DNA from: Sphingomonas chungangi
Lineage (GTDB): Bacteria > Pseudomonadota > Alphaproteobacteria > Sphingomonadales > Sphingomonadaceae
Length of the DNA stretch: 64,000 bases
Reading direction: 5' to 3'
Assembly: GCF_013778325.1 (NCBI RefSeq)
Contig: NZ_JACEIB010000001.1
Span: 310,001-374,000, forward strand
Program-made: the position numbers and the translations under genes
Shown here: positions 17,812 to 25,765 of the stretch, one piece after another
Position numbering within the stretch: the first letter of the stretch is position 1
Layout of the letters: each line of letters begins with the position of its first letter
The notes under the pieces: model-generated
The model's database searches: none
Told to the model about the DNA's origin: nothing
Seen by the model: the letters and a program-made list of their open reading frames with translations, nothing else

Positions 17812-20746
17812 GAACGGCTGCCTCGCAACGGTCGCAGAGATCGCCGTCTTCCTTCACTTCGGGGAGGTGCCGCCAGCAGCGGCCGCATTTGTGCCAGTCG
17901 GTGACGTGGACCACCACCTGGGTGGAATCGGTCGTCTCCAGCTGGACGTCGGATACGATGAAGAGCTCGGAAAGCTCGGAGGGCGTCGCGGCGGGCCGCT
18001 CGGGCGAACCGATCGCCACCCTGGCCTGCAGCGACGAGCCCAGCTCCTTGGCCTTGCGCATCGGCTCGATCGCGGCGGAGACGGCGAGACGGAGTGCGCG
18101 CAGCTGTTCCCAGTTCTGCGCCAGCCCCTCGTCGATCCACAGCCCTTCGACCTCGGGCCATTCGAGCAGGTGGACTGATCCGGCATCGGGATAGCGCGTG
18201 CCCCACACCTCCTCGGCGGTGAAGCAGAGGATCGGCGCGGCGTAGCGCACCAGCGCGTGGAACAGGATGTCGAGCGCGGTGCGATACGAACGGCGCGTCA
18301 GGCTCTCCGGCGCGTCGCAGTACAGGCAGTCCTTGCGGATATCGAAGAAGAAGGCCGAGAGATCGGCATTCGCGAAATCCGTGAGCGCGCGGGCGTAGCG
18401 GTTGAACTCGAAGGCGTCGGTGGCGGAGCGCAGCTCGGCGTCGAGCTTCGCGAGCAGGTGGAGCACGTAACGCTCCAGCTCGGGCATCTCGTTGACCGCG
18501 ACGCGCTCTTCTTCCGCGAACCCATCGAGCGCGCCGAGCAGGTAGCGGAAGCTGTTGCGCAGCTTGCGATAGGCGTCGGACGTGCCGGCCAGCACCTCCT
18601 TGCCGATGCGGACATCCTCGAAATAGTCGGTCGATGCCACCCACAGGCGCAGGATGTCGGCGCCGCTCTCGTTGATCACCTTCAGGGGATCGACGACGTT
18701 GCCGAGGCTCTTGGACATCTTGCGGCCCTGCCCGTCGAGCGCGAAGCCGTGGGTCAGCACCGCGTCATAGGGCGCGCGCCCGCGCGTGCCACAGGACTCC
18801 AGCAGCGAGGACTGGAACCAGCCGCGATGCTGGTCCGATCCTTCGAGATAGAGATCGGCGCGGACGCCCTCGCCATAGCGTGCCTCGATCGTGAAGGCGT
18901 GGGTCGATCCCGAATCGAACCACACGTCGAGGATGTCGGTGACGGGCTGCCACACGTTCGCATCGTGGCCGAACTCGGCCAGCAGCGCCGCGTGATCCAT
19001 CGTGTACCACACGTCCGCGCCGCCGGCCTTGAAGGCCTCGACGATGCGGGCGTTGAGACCCTTGTCGTCGAGATAGCGGCCGGTCTTGGGATCGACGTAG
19101 ATGGCGATCGGCACACCCCAGGCGCGCTGGCGCGAGATCACCCAGTCGGGGCGCCCCGCGACCATCGATCCGATGCGGTTGCGGCCCTTGTCCGGCACGA
19201 AGCGGGTATGCTCGATCGCGTCCAGCGCGAGTTCGCGGAGGGTGGGGCCGTTCGAAAGCCCCTCCCTTTCAAGGGAGGGGTTGGGGTGGGTGAATCCCTC
19301 ACCGTTACGCGCACCGTAGAGGGTGTCACCCACCCCCGGCCCCTCCCTTGAAAGGGAGGGGGGATTGATCGGGCGGTCCATCGCGATGAACCATTGCGGG
19401 GTGCAGCGGAAGATCACCTTGGCCTTGGAGCGCCACGAATGGGGGTAGCTATGCACCATGCTCCCCGCCGCCAGCAGGGCGCCTACCTCGCGCAGGTCCG
19501 TGCAGATCGGGCCTTCGGGCGCGTTGAGCTTGGGGGCGATGACGCTGCCCTGTCCGCCCATCCACGCCCAGTCGGCGCGGTAGAAGCCGTTATCCTCCAC
19601 CGCGAACACCGGATCGATGCCGTGCGCCTTGCAGAGCAGGAAATCGTCCTCGCCATGATCCGGCGCCATGTGGACGAGGCCGGTGCCCGCATCGGTGGTG
19701 ACGAAGTCGCCGGGCAGGAACGGGCGGGGCTTGGCGAAGAAGCCTCCGCGCGTATGCATGGGATGACGGGCGACTGCTCCTTCAAACGGCCACCCGCCGA
19801 GATAAACTTCATGCGGGACGTCGCTGTTATCCCATTCGCAGCCGATCCGCTTGAGAAAGGCTGGGATCAATGCGGTCGCGACGACAAGCCGCTTTCCACC
19901 AAGCCGCGCGAGATGCGGCTTATCTTCGAGTTCACCGCTTTTGATCTCGAATATGGTGTATTCAACACCCGGTCCGTAGGCCAGCGCCTGATTGACAGGG
20001 ACTGTCCACGGCGTCGTCGTCCAGATTACAGCGTATGCGCCGACCAGTTCCTGGGCGTTCGGCGCTTCGACGATCTCGAACGCCACGTCGATCTGCGTCG
20101 AGGTGATGTCCTCATATTCCACCTCGGCCTCGGCGAGCGCGGTCTTCTCGACCGGGCTCCACATCACCGGCTTGGCGCCGCGATAGAGCTGGCCGGTCTC
20201 GGCGAATTTCAGAAGCTCGCCCGCGATCGCCGCCTCGGCCTCGTACTTCATGGTGAGATAGGGATCGTCCCAGTCCCCCATCACGCCGAGCCGCTTGAAC
20301 TGGTCGCGCTGCACGTCGACCCATTTCTGGGCATAGGCGCGGCATTCGGCGCGGAACTGGTCGACGGGCGCGTCGTCCTTGTTCTGCTTCTTGGCGCGAT
20401 ACTGCTCCTCGACCTTCCATTCGATCGGCAGGCCGTGGCAGTCCCAACCCGGCACATAGGGCGCGTCCTTGCCGAGGAGCGACTGGCTGCGGACGATGAT
20501 GTCCTTCAGCACCTTGTTCATGGCGTGGCCCATGTGGATGTCGCCATTGGCGTAGGGCGGGCCGTCGTGGAGGATCCAGCGCGGCTTGCCGGCGCGCTGC
20601 GTGCGGAGCGTGCCGTAGAGGTCCTCCGCCTGCCACTTGGCGAGGATCGCGGGTTCCTTGGCGGCGAGGCCGGCCTTCATGGGAAAGTCGGTCTTCGGCA
20701 GGAAGACGGTGTCGCGCCAGTCGCGCTTGGTTTCGGTATCGGACAT
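17804..20746 (-). CDS. ileS: Isoleucyl-tRNA synthetase with an in-frame repeat-encoded insertion
   Basis: 980 residues from the ATG at 20746 (a longer frame begins at 20785). The class I motifs are PPYANGDIHMGHAMNK (HIGH) and GRKMSKSLGNV (KMSKS); the editing domain, VISRQRAWGVP and the C-terminal zinc site CGRCWRHLP...LCDRC are all present. It charges tRNA-Ile and hydrolyses mischarged Val-tRNA. Between AMDRP and TLRELALDAIEHTRFVP there is an extra segment of about 38-42 residues beginning INPPSLSREGPG. It is encoded by a palindromic repeat (19259-19361) absent from the family pattern at this site. The frame stays open, so the enzyme is presumably functional. Confidence 0.97.
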   Translation of the reverse strand: MSDTETKRDWRDTVFLPKTDFPMKAGLAAKEPAILAKWQAEDLYGTLRTQRAGKPRWILHDGPPYANGDIHMGHAMNKVLKDIIVRSQSLLGKDAPYVPGWDCHGLPIEWKVEEQYRAKKQNKDDAPVDQFRAECRAYAQKWVDVQRDQFKRLGVMGDWDDPYLTMKYEAEAAIAGELLKFAETGQLYRGAKPVMWSPVEKTALAEAEVEYEDITSTQIDVAFEIVEAPNAQELVGAYAVIWTTTPWTVPVNQALAYGPGVEYTIFEIKSGELEDKPHLARLGGKRLVVATALIPAFLKRIGCEWDNSDVPHEVYLGGWPFEGAVARHPMHTRGGFFAKPRPFLPGDFVTTDAGTGLVHMAPDHGEDDFLLCKAHGIDPVFAVEDNGFYRADWAWMGGQGSVIAPKLNAPEGPICTDLREVGALLAAGSMVHSYPHSWRSKAKVIFRCTPQWFIAMDRPINPPSLSREGPGVGDTLYGARNGEGFTHPNPSLEREGLSNGPTLRELALDAIEHTRFVPDKGRNRIGSMVAGRPDWVISRQRAWGVPIAIYVDPKTGRYLDDKGLNARIVEAFKAGGADVWYTMDHAALLAEFGHDANVWQPVTDILDVWFDSGSTHAFTIEARYGEGVRADLYLEGSDQHRGWFQSSLLESCGTRGRAPYDAVLTHGFALDGQGRKMSKSLGNVVDPLKVINESGADILRLWVASTDYFEDVRIGKEVLAGTSDAYRKLRNSFRYLLGALDGFAEEERVAVNEMPELERYVLHLLAKLDAELRSATDAFEFNRYARALTDFANADLSAFFFDIRKDCLYCDAPESLTRRSYRTALDILFHALVRYAAPILCFTAEEVWGTRYPDAGSVHLLEWPEVEGLWIDEGLAQNWEQLRALRLAVSAAIEPMRKAKELGSSLQARVAIGSPERPAATPSELSELFIVSDVQLETTDSTQVVVHVTDWHKCGRCWRHLPEVKEDGDLCDRCEAAVHG
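19259..19361. repeat. Palindromic repeat inside ileS (family D)
   Basis: Two 22-bp palindromes, CCCCTCCCTTTCAAGGGAGGGG (19259-19280) and its reverse form (19340-19361), flank arms with GGGGTGGGTGA and TCACCCACCCC around a non-complementary centre. The whole is one large inverted repeat of about 103 bp. It lies wholly within the ileS coding frame and keeps the frame open. Confidence 0.92.
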
Positions 20747-20759
20747 GTCGGGGCCGGAC

Positions 20760-21701
20760 TTAGAGGGCAGCCGGGTTTCCGGCAAGGATATCGCGGGCTT
20801 TCGCGCAATCGGCGTCGATCTGGGCGACCAGCGCGTCGAGGCCGTCGAACTTCGCTTCCGGGCGGAGGTACTCGATCAGCTCGATCTCGATCGTCTGGCC
20901 GTAGAGATCGCCCGAGAAATCGAAGAAATATGGCTCCAGCAATTCCTTGGGCGGATCGAACTGGGGCCTCACGCCGAGATTGGCGGCGCCATCCACCACG
21001 CGCCCGTCCGCCAGCCGCCCGCGCACCGCGTACACGCCGTAGGCCGGGCGCAGATAATCGCCGATCGCCACGTTGGCGGTCGGATAGCCGATCGTGCGCC
21101 CGAGCTTGTCGCCATGCTGCACCGCGCCCCGGATCGCGAAGGGTCGGGTGAGCAGGCGCGCCGCCGCCTGCGGATCGCCGGCACGCAGAGAGTCGCGGAT
21201 GCGGGTGGAGGAGGCGACGCCGCCATCCGCCTCGACCGGTGCGATCGTCTCGGCGAGCATACCGCGCTGATGCGCGAGGCTGCGCAACAGCGCGGTGTTG
21301 CCGCCGCGATCCTTGCCGAACGTGAAGTCCTCGCCCGTCACCAGCGCCGAAGCACCGATCCGCTCGACCAGCCATTCGGCCATGAAGCGCTCCGGCCCCA
21401 GCGCGGCCAGCGCGTGATCGAAGGGCAGGGCCAGCGCGCCGTCCATGCCGAACGCCTCGAACAGGTCCATCCGCTGATCGATGCGGGTCAGCAGAAAAGG
21501 CGGGGCGTCGGGTTTGAACAACCGCGCCGGATGCGGATCGAAGGTGGCGACCAGCGCCGGCACGCCGGTCTCGCGGGCGAGCGCCAGCGCGCGGCCCACC
21601 ACCGCCTGGTGGCCGACATGAAAGCCGTCGAAATTGCCCAGCGCCACGACACCCCCGCGCAGGCGATCGGGGACGGGGCGGTCCCCGGGGAGCCGTTCCA
21701 T
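20760..21701 (-). CDS. ribF: Bifunctional riboflavin kinase/FAD synthetase
   Basis: 313 residues. The N-terminal nucleotidyltransferase domain has ALGNFDGFHVGHQ and the ISSTRIR-like SSTRIRDSL; the C-terminal flavokinase domain has GRTIGYPTANVAI, YGVYAVRGRL and the GVRPQFD block. It converts riboflavin to FMN and then FAD. It lies 13 bp before the ileS start on the same strand, so it probably heads the ribF-ileS-lspA operon. Confidence 0.96.
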   Translation of the reverse strand: MERLPGDRPVPDRLRGGVVALGNFDGFHVGHQAVVGRALALARETGVPALVATFDPHPARLFKPDAPPFLLTRIDQRMDLFEAFGMDGALALPFDHALAALGPERFMAEWLVERIGASALVTGEDFTFGKDRGGNTALLRSLAHQRGMLAETIAPVEADGGVASSTRIRDSLRAGDPQAAARLLTRPFAIRGAVQHGDKLGRTIGYPTANVAIGDYLRPAYGVYAVRGRLADGRVVDGAANLGVRPQFDPPKELLEPYFFDFSGDLYGQTIEIELIEYLRPEAKFDGLDALVAQIDADCAKARDILAGNPAAL

Positions 21702-21736
21702 GGTGGCGCGCTATAGCAGAGGGGCGGGGGGTTAAA

Positions 21737-21761
21737 AGCCCTCTCCGGCGGGGAGAAGGCT
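21737..21761 (-). terminator. Terminator after ilvE
   Basis: On the minus strand AGCCTTCTCC pairs with GGAGAGGGCT (one bulge) and is followed by TTTTAA, a few bases after the ilvE stop and before the ribF start. Confidence 0.65.
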
Positions 21762-21766
21762 CCGGC

Positions 21767-22855
21767 TCAGACCACCCGGCGCACCCAGCCCGCCGGACCT
21801 TCGACCCGGCCGCGCTGGATACCGACCAGCTCGGCCTTGATCTCGTCGGTGAGCTGGCCGCCGTCGCCATTGCCGATCGTCCAGTCGCCGGCCTTGCTCT
21901 TCACCTGGCCGATCGGGGTGAGCACCGCCGCCGTGCCGCAGGCGAATACCTCGCGCAGCTTGCCGCTCTTGGCGTCCGCCTGCCACTGATCGATCGCATA
22001 GGGTTGCTCGGCCACCGCGATGCCGCGCCGCTTCACCAGCTCGAGGATCGAGGCGCGGGTGATGCCGGGCAGGATCGTGCCGGTCAGCGGCGGAGTGATC
22101 ATGCTGCCGTCGTCGAACAGGAAGAAGATATTCATGCCGCCGAGCTCGTCCACCCAGCGATGCTCGACCGCGTCGAGGAACACCACTTGGTCGCAGCCAT
22201 GCTCATAGGCCTCGGCCTGCGCCATCAGGCTCGCGGCATAGTTGCCGCCGCACTTGGCCGCGCCCGTGCCGCCCGGGCCGGCGCGGTTGAGATGATCGGA
22301 CACCCACAGCGACACCGCTTTCTTGCCGCCCTTGAAATAGGAACCGGCCGGCGAGGCGATTACGCAGAAGATGAATTCGGATGCCGGCTTCACGCCAAGG
22401 AATGTCTCGGACGCAAACATGAAGGGGCGCAGATAGAGACTGCCGTCGCCGCCGGGGATCCAGCCGGCATCGGCCTTCACCAGCGCGTCGATCGCGTCGA
22501 GGAACAGGTCCTCCGGGATCTCCGGCATCGCCATGCGGCGCGCGCTCTCGTTCATGCGGCGCGCGTTCTGTTCCGGGCGGAACAGGGTGATGCCGCCGTT
22601 GTCGGCGCGATAGGCCTTGAGGCCCTCGAATATCTCCTGCGCATAATGCAGCACCGCGCAGGCCGGATCGAGCGTGAAGGGGCGGCGCGCGCCCAATGTC
22701 GCCGAATGCCAGCCCTTGCCTTCTGTCCAGGTGGCGGTGATCATGTGATCGGTGAACACCCGGCCGAAGCCCGGATCCTCCAGCAATACCGCGCGCTCGG
22801 CCGCCGCCAGCACCGCCGGGTTGGGCTCGATCGCGATCGGGTACAGGGAGGTCAT
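21767..22855 (-). CDS. ilvE: Branched-chain amino acid aminotransferase
   Basis: 362 residues of the class IV PLP aminotransferase fold, large (type II) subgroup with [18 protein letters not shown]. The PLP lysine lies in [11 protein letters not shown], and GGMNIFFLF with [13 protein letters not shown] form the phosphate-binding region. It catalyses the last step in Leu, Ile and Val synthesis and the first in their breakdown. GGAG lies upstream of ATG 22855; the GTG directly before it is less likely. A terminator follows. Confidence 0.95.
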   Translation of the reverse strand: MTSLYPIAIEPNPAVLAAAERAVLLEDPGFGRVFTDHMITATWTEGKGWHSATLGARRPFTLDPACAVLHYAQEIFEGLKAYRADNGGITLFRPEQNARRMNESARRMAMPEIPEDLFLDAIDALVKADAGWIPGGDGSLYLRPFMFASETFLGVKPASEFIFCVIASPAGSYFKGGKKAVSLWVSDHLNRAGPGGTGAAKCGGNYAASLMAQAEAYEHGCDQVVFLDAVEHRWVDELGGMNIFFLFDDGSMITPPLTGTILPGITRASILELVKRRGIAVAEQPYAIDQWQADAKSGKLREVFACGTAAVLTPIGQVKSKAGDWTIGNGDGGQLTDEIKAELVGIQRGRVEGPAGWVRRVV

Positions 22856-22954
22856 CACGCTGCTCCTGAAGGAAAGGACAGCGGCTCCCTTATCGGCGAA
22901 GTGAGGGATAGGCCAGCCCCGAGGCTGTGCCGGTGCGCAGGATGATCAGTCCGC

Positions 22955-23062
22955 TCAGACGAGCAGGAAGATCACCGTGCCCGAAATGGCGAGCGAGATC
23001 GCGCTCATGAAACAGAGCAAGCGAAACTCGACTTCGCAGATGGCCGGATCGATATGTTCCAC
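22955..23062 (-). CDS. 35-residue single-pass membrane protein, unknown
   Basis: A GTG at 23062 is preceded by AGGAGAAGG at an ideal 8-base spacing and starts a 35-codon frame. The first dozen residues are polar (EHIDPAICEVE), and the rest is one continuous hydrophobic helix (LLCFMSAISLAISGTVIFLL) ending in Val. I recognise no family. A candidate promoter lies at 23106-23133. The gene diverges from the imuA SOS cassette and runs toward ilvE, from which it is separated by about 100 bp. The case rests on the ribosome site and the hydrophobic helix, not on homology. Confidence 0.55.
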   Translation of the reverse strand: MEHIDPAICEVEFRLLCFMSAISLAISGTVIFLLV

Positions 23063-23105
23063 CGGTGCCTTCTCCTCGTGCCACTCTCCCGATGGCACGC
23101 GGCCA

Positions 23106-23133
23106 AGATTATCATGATTGGCGTCAAAGTAAA
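23106..23133 (-). promoter_or_regulatory. Candidate sigma-70 promoter for the 35-residue membrane protein
   Basis: On the minus strand TTTACT (-35, 23133-23128) and TAATCT (-10, 23111-23106) are separated by 16 bp, in a locally AT-rich patch, about 40 bp before the GTG start. Confidence 0.4.
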
Positions 23134-23268
23134 ATGGCCGCCTCATGTTGCAAAGCGGCGTTTCAACTTGAAACTGATCTATCTGACATGTGCATTGTCT
23201 TACCAGGCAGATATCGCGGAAATCTGCCACCGGACCAGCTTGACTCTTTGCACCCAAAGCGCAAAGTG

Positions 23269-23283
23269 GAACATACAGGGAAC
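23269..23283 (+). promoter_or_regulatory. LexA-type SOS box GAAC-N7-GAAC before imuA
   Basis: GAAC, seven bases (ATACAGG), GAAC: the direct-repeat operator of alphaproteobacterial LexA in its GAAC orientation. It ends 18 bp before the proposed imuA start, overlapping the probable -10 region (TTGCAC lies at 23248-23253). Such boxes drive imuA-imuB-dnaE2 operons in this class. Confidence 0.82.
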
Positions 23284-23301
23284 AATGGATTAGTCGAGTC
23301 G

Positions 23302-24063
23302 GTGGCCACGCTATGTGCCTTGCGGAAGAGGATCGCCCGAATCGAGGGCATGCGCCCCCAGGATGCGCCCATCCATGCGTCGCTCGGTGTCGATTCGCTC
23401 GATCGGGCGCTGGGTGGCGGGATCGCTCGGGGGCGGCTGCACGAACTGTTCGCGGCCGAGCCGGCGGACGGGCCGGTGGCGGCGGCCTTTGCCGCGATGC
23501 TGGTGTTGCGGGCCTTGCCGTCATCTACACCCTTGCTCTGGCTCCGGCAGGAGGATGCCGAGGGGGGCGGCCGGCTCTCGGCGTCGGGGCTGGCGCAGAT
23601 CGGGCTCGATCCGGCGCGGCTGGTATTGTTGGTGCTGCGCGATCCGGTGATGCTGCTGCGTGCGGCGGCGGACGTGGTACGCTGCCCGGCTGTGGGTGCG
23701 GCGGTGATCGAACTGTGGAAGCAGCCGCGCGCACTCGATCTCACTGCGAGCCGCCGGCTGGAGATGGCGGCCGAGGAATCGGGGGTCACCGCGCTGATGC
23801 TGCGGGTGGATGGCGATCCCATCCCCAGTGCCGCCCACACTCGCTGGCAGGTTTCGTCCGCGCCGTCGATCGCGCTGGAGGCGGATGCGCCCGGCCATCC
23901 CGCCTTCGATATCGCCCTGCTGCGCCAGCGTGGACGTCCGGATGGCGGGCGCTGGCGGCTGGAGTGGGATCGTGAATGCTCCACCTTTCGGGAAACGCCG
24001 ATTCCTGGGGTTGTGGTTCCCGCTGCTGCCAGCGGACCGGAGGCGCCGCAGCTTCGGGCCTGA
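23302..24063 (+). CDS. imuA: Mutasome accessory protein ImuA (RecA-like)
   Basis: 253 residues from the GTG at 23302, chosen because it follows the SOS box and begins the family sequence (LRKRIARIEG). The fold is RecA-like but lacks a good Walker A: ALGGGIARGRLHELFA stands where the P-loop should be, as usual for ImuA/SulA-like proteins. Later blocks are PLLWLRQEDAEGGG, LLVLRDPVMLLRAAADVVRC and ASRRLEMAAEESGVTALML. ImuA recruits ImuB and DnaE2 in SOS-induced mutagenic repair. It overlaps imuB by 92 bp in another frame, an unusually long overlap within an operon. Confidence 0.88.
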   Translation: MATLCALRKRIARIEGMRPQDAPIHASLGVDSLDRALGGGIARGRLHELFAAEPADGPVAAAFAAMLVLRALPSSTPLLWLRQEDAEGGGRLSASGLAQIGLDPARLVLLVLRDPVMLLRAAADVVRCPAVGAAVIELWKQPRALDLTASRRLEMAAEESGVTALMLRVDGDPIPSAAHTRWQVSSAPSIALEADAPGHPAFDIALLRQRGRPDGGRWRLEWDRECSTFRETPIPGVVVPAAASGPEAPQLRA

Positions 24064-25765
24064 CGAACCGCCGACCGCCTTCGTCGAGAAGCAGCGTGGC
24101 GCGATGCGCGTGGTGGCGCTCGACGCGCGTGCGCTCCGTCTCGGCCTCGCCCCGGGCCTGACGCTCGCCGATGCGCGAGCCCGCGTGCCGGAGTTGGCGG
24201 CAATCGATCACGATTCCTATGCCGACCGGCTTTGGCTGGAGCGCATCGCCGATGGCTGCGACCGCTGGACGCCGATGGTGTCGCTCGATCCCCCGGACGG
24301 GGTGACGCTGGATATCACCGGATGCGTGGAGGGACTTTTGCTCGCTCCACCCATCTCCGCTCGCTTGGAGCAGCGTCGAGCAACGTCGGGGCGTGTCGGT
24401 CGGGAAGCCATTGTGTCGCAGGATTTCTCGACTGCGGATCCCGACGGTGTTCGATCCTCCGCGCGAAGCGAACGGTTGTGGAGTGGGGAATCCGCTCTAG
24501 CCGCCGATGTCGAGCAGCGCCTCACGAGCGCCGGCCTCACGATCCGCTTTGCATTGGCCGACACGCCTGAGGCAGCGCAGGCGCTGGCCCGCTTCCAGGC
24601 GCTGCCCGCCACCGACGAGGCCCAGGCGATCCGGCGCCTTCCGATCGCCGCGCTGCGACTGGAGGAAGAACCGGAAACCGCATTGCGCCGCGCCGGCCTC
24701 AAGACCATCGGGGATCTTGCCGATCGCCCCACCGCGCCGCTGGCTGCGCGCTTCGGCGAAGGGCTGGTCGATGCGCTCGATCTCCTTCTCGGCCGCACCG
24801 ACAGCCGGATCACGCCCCGCCGCGCTCTGCCTGCCTTGCTCTTCGAGCGGCGCTTCGCCGAGCCGGTGGCCCGCACCGACGATGCGCTTGCCGTGCTGGA
24901 CGATCTCGCGCGCGAGGCTGCGACGGTGCTGGAGGAGCGCCACGGCGGCGGCCGGCGCTTCGTTGGCCGGCTCTATCGCAGCGATGGCGCGGTGCGCGAA
25001 GTCGCGATCGAGACCGGGCTTCCCACCCGCGACCCCGCCGTTCCCGCGCGTCTGTTCCGCGAGCGGATCGATGCGCTCGCCGATCCGATCGATCCCGGCT
25101 TCGGCTTCGACATGATCCGGCTGGCGGTGCCGGCGGTCGAGCCACTGGCGGCAACCCAGCTCAGGCTGGAAGGTGGCCGTGTCGCCGAGGAGGCGCTGGC
25201 CGCGCTGATCGACCGCCTCTCCACCCGGCTCGGACGCAACCGCGTGCGCCGCTTCGTTGCTCAGGGCACGCATATCCCCGAGCAGCAGGCGCTTGGGTTG
25301 CCGGCAGTCGAACTGACCGATCCCGTGCCTTGGCCGCAGCCACCCGCCGGCGAGCCGCCGCTGCGCCCGCTCCACTTGTTCGATCCGCCACAGCGCATCG
25401 AGGTGACGGCGGAAGTGCCGGACGGGCCGCCGCGCCGCTTCCGATGGCGCCGCATCGTTCACGAAGTCGTGCGCTTCGAGGGGCCGGAGCGGATCGCGGG
25501 TGAATGGTGGCGTGTTGCCGTGAACCATTTACCCGATCCGCCGGCCTCCGTGCTTCGTCCCAAACCCGGTCGCGATGCGATGGATTGCGACGAGGTAGAG
25601 GTGGCCGACCGGGTGGCTGTGCCGGCCAAGGGCAAGCCGCTCCTCACCCGCGACTATTTCCGCGTCGAGGATGTGCGCGGCCGTCGCTTCTGGCTGTTCC
25701 GCCACGGCCTCTACGAACGCGAGACGGACTCGCCCGACTGGTACGTCCACGGGCTGTTCGCATGA
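23972..25765 (+). CDS. imuB: Mutasome Y-family polymerase-like protein ImuB
   Basis: 597 residues from the GTG at 23972, which has GGAGTGGG upstream. It resembles Y-family polymerases (RFLGLWFPLLP, then ALRLGLAPGLTLADARA and SLDPPDGVTLDITGC) but lacks the paired acidic active site, as in other ImuB proteins, and has the helix-hairpin-helix-like GLKTIGDLADRP. ImuB is thought to couple the beta clamp to DnaE2 rather than to polymerise DNA. Between LDITGCVE and LWSGESALAADV there is an extra stretch of about 48 residues (24328-24477), where the family runs straight from the Cys to the (L/F)xGGE block. The stop overlaps dnaE2 by ATGA. Confidence 0.9.
   Translation: MNAPPFGKRRFLGLWFPLLPADRRRRSFGPDEPPTAFVEKQRGAMRVVALDARALRLGLAPGLTLADARARVPELAAIDHDSYADRLWLERIADGCDRWTPMVSLDPPDGVTLDITGCVEGLLLAPPISARLEQRRATSGRVGREAIVSQDFSTADPDGVRSSARSERLWSGESALAADVEQRLTSAGLTIRFALADTPEAAQALARFQALPATDEAQAIRRLPIAALRLEEEPETALRRAGLKTIGDLADRPTAPLAARFGEGLVDALDLLLGRTDSRITPRRALPALLFERRFAEPVARTDDALAVLDDLAREAATVLEERHGGGRRFVGRLYRSDGAVREVAIETGLPTRDPAVPARLFRERIDALADPIDPGFGFDMIRLAVPAVEPLAATQLRLEGGRVAEEALAALIDRLSTRLGRNRVRRFVAQGTHIPEQQALGLPAVELTDPVPWPQPPAGEPPLRPLHLFDPPQRIEVTAEVPDGPPRRFRWRRIVHEVVRFEGPERIAGEWWRVAVNHLPDPPASVLRPKPGRDAMDCDEVEVADRVAVPAKGKPLLTRDYFRVEDVRGRRFWLFRHGLYERETDSPDWYVHGLFA

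Noticed and set aside
19259-19361. The ileS repeat as a transcription terminator or a sign that ileS is a pseudogene
   Set aside because: The reading frame is intact and all motifs on both sides are present in the correct order, so it is translated sequence in a working gene.
23054-23293. A 79-codon plus-strand frame over the imuA promoter
   Set aside because: It is antisense to the 35-residue membrane protein at its start, runs through the SOS box, and lacks coding bias.
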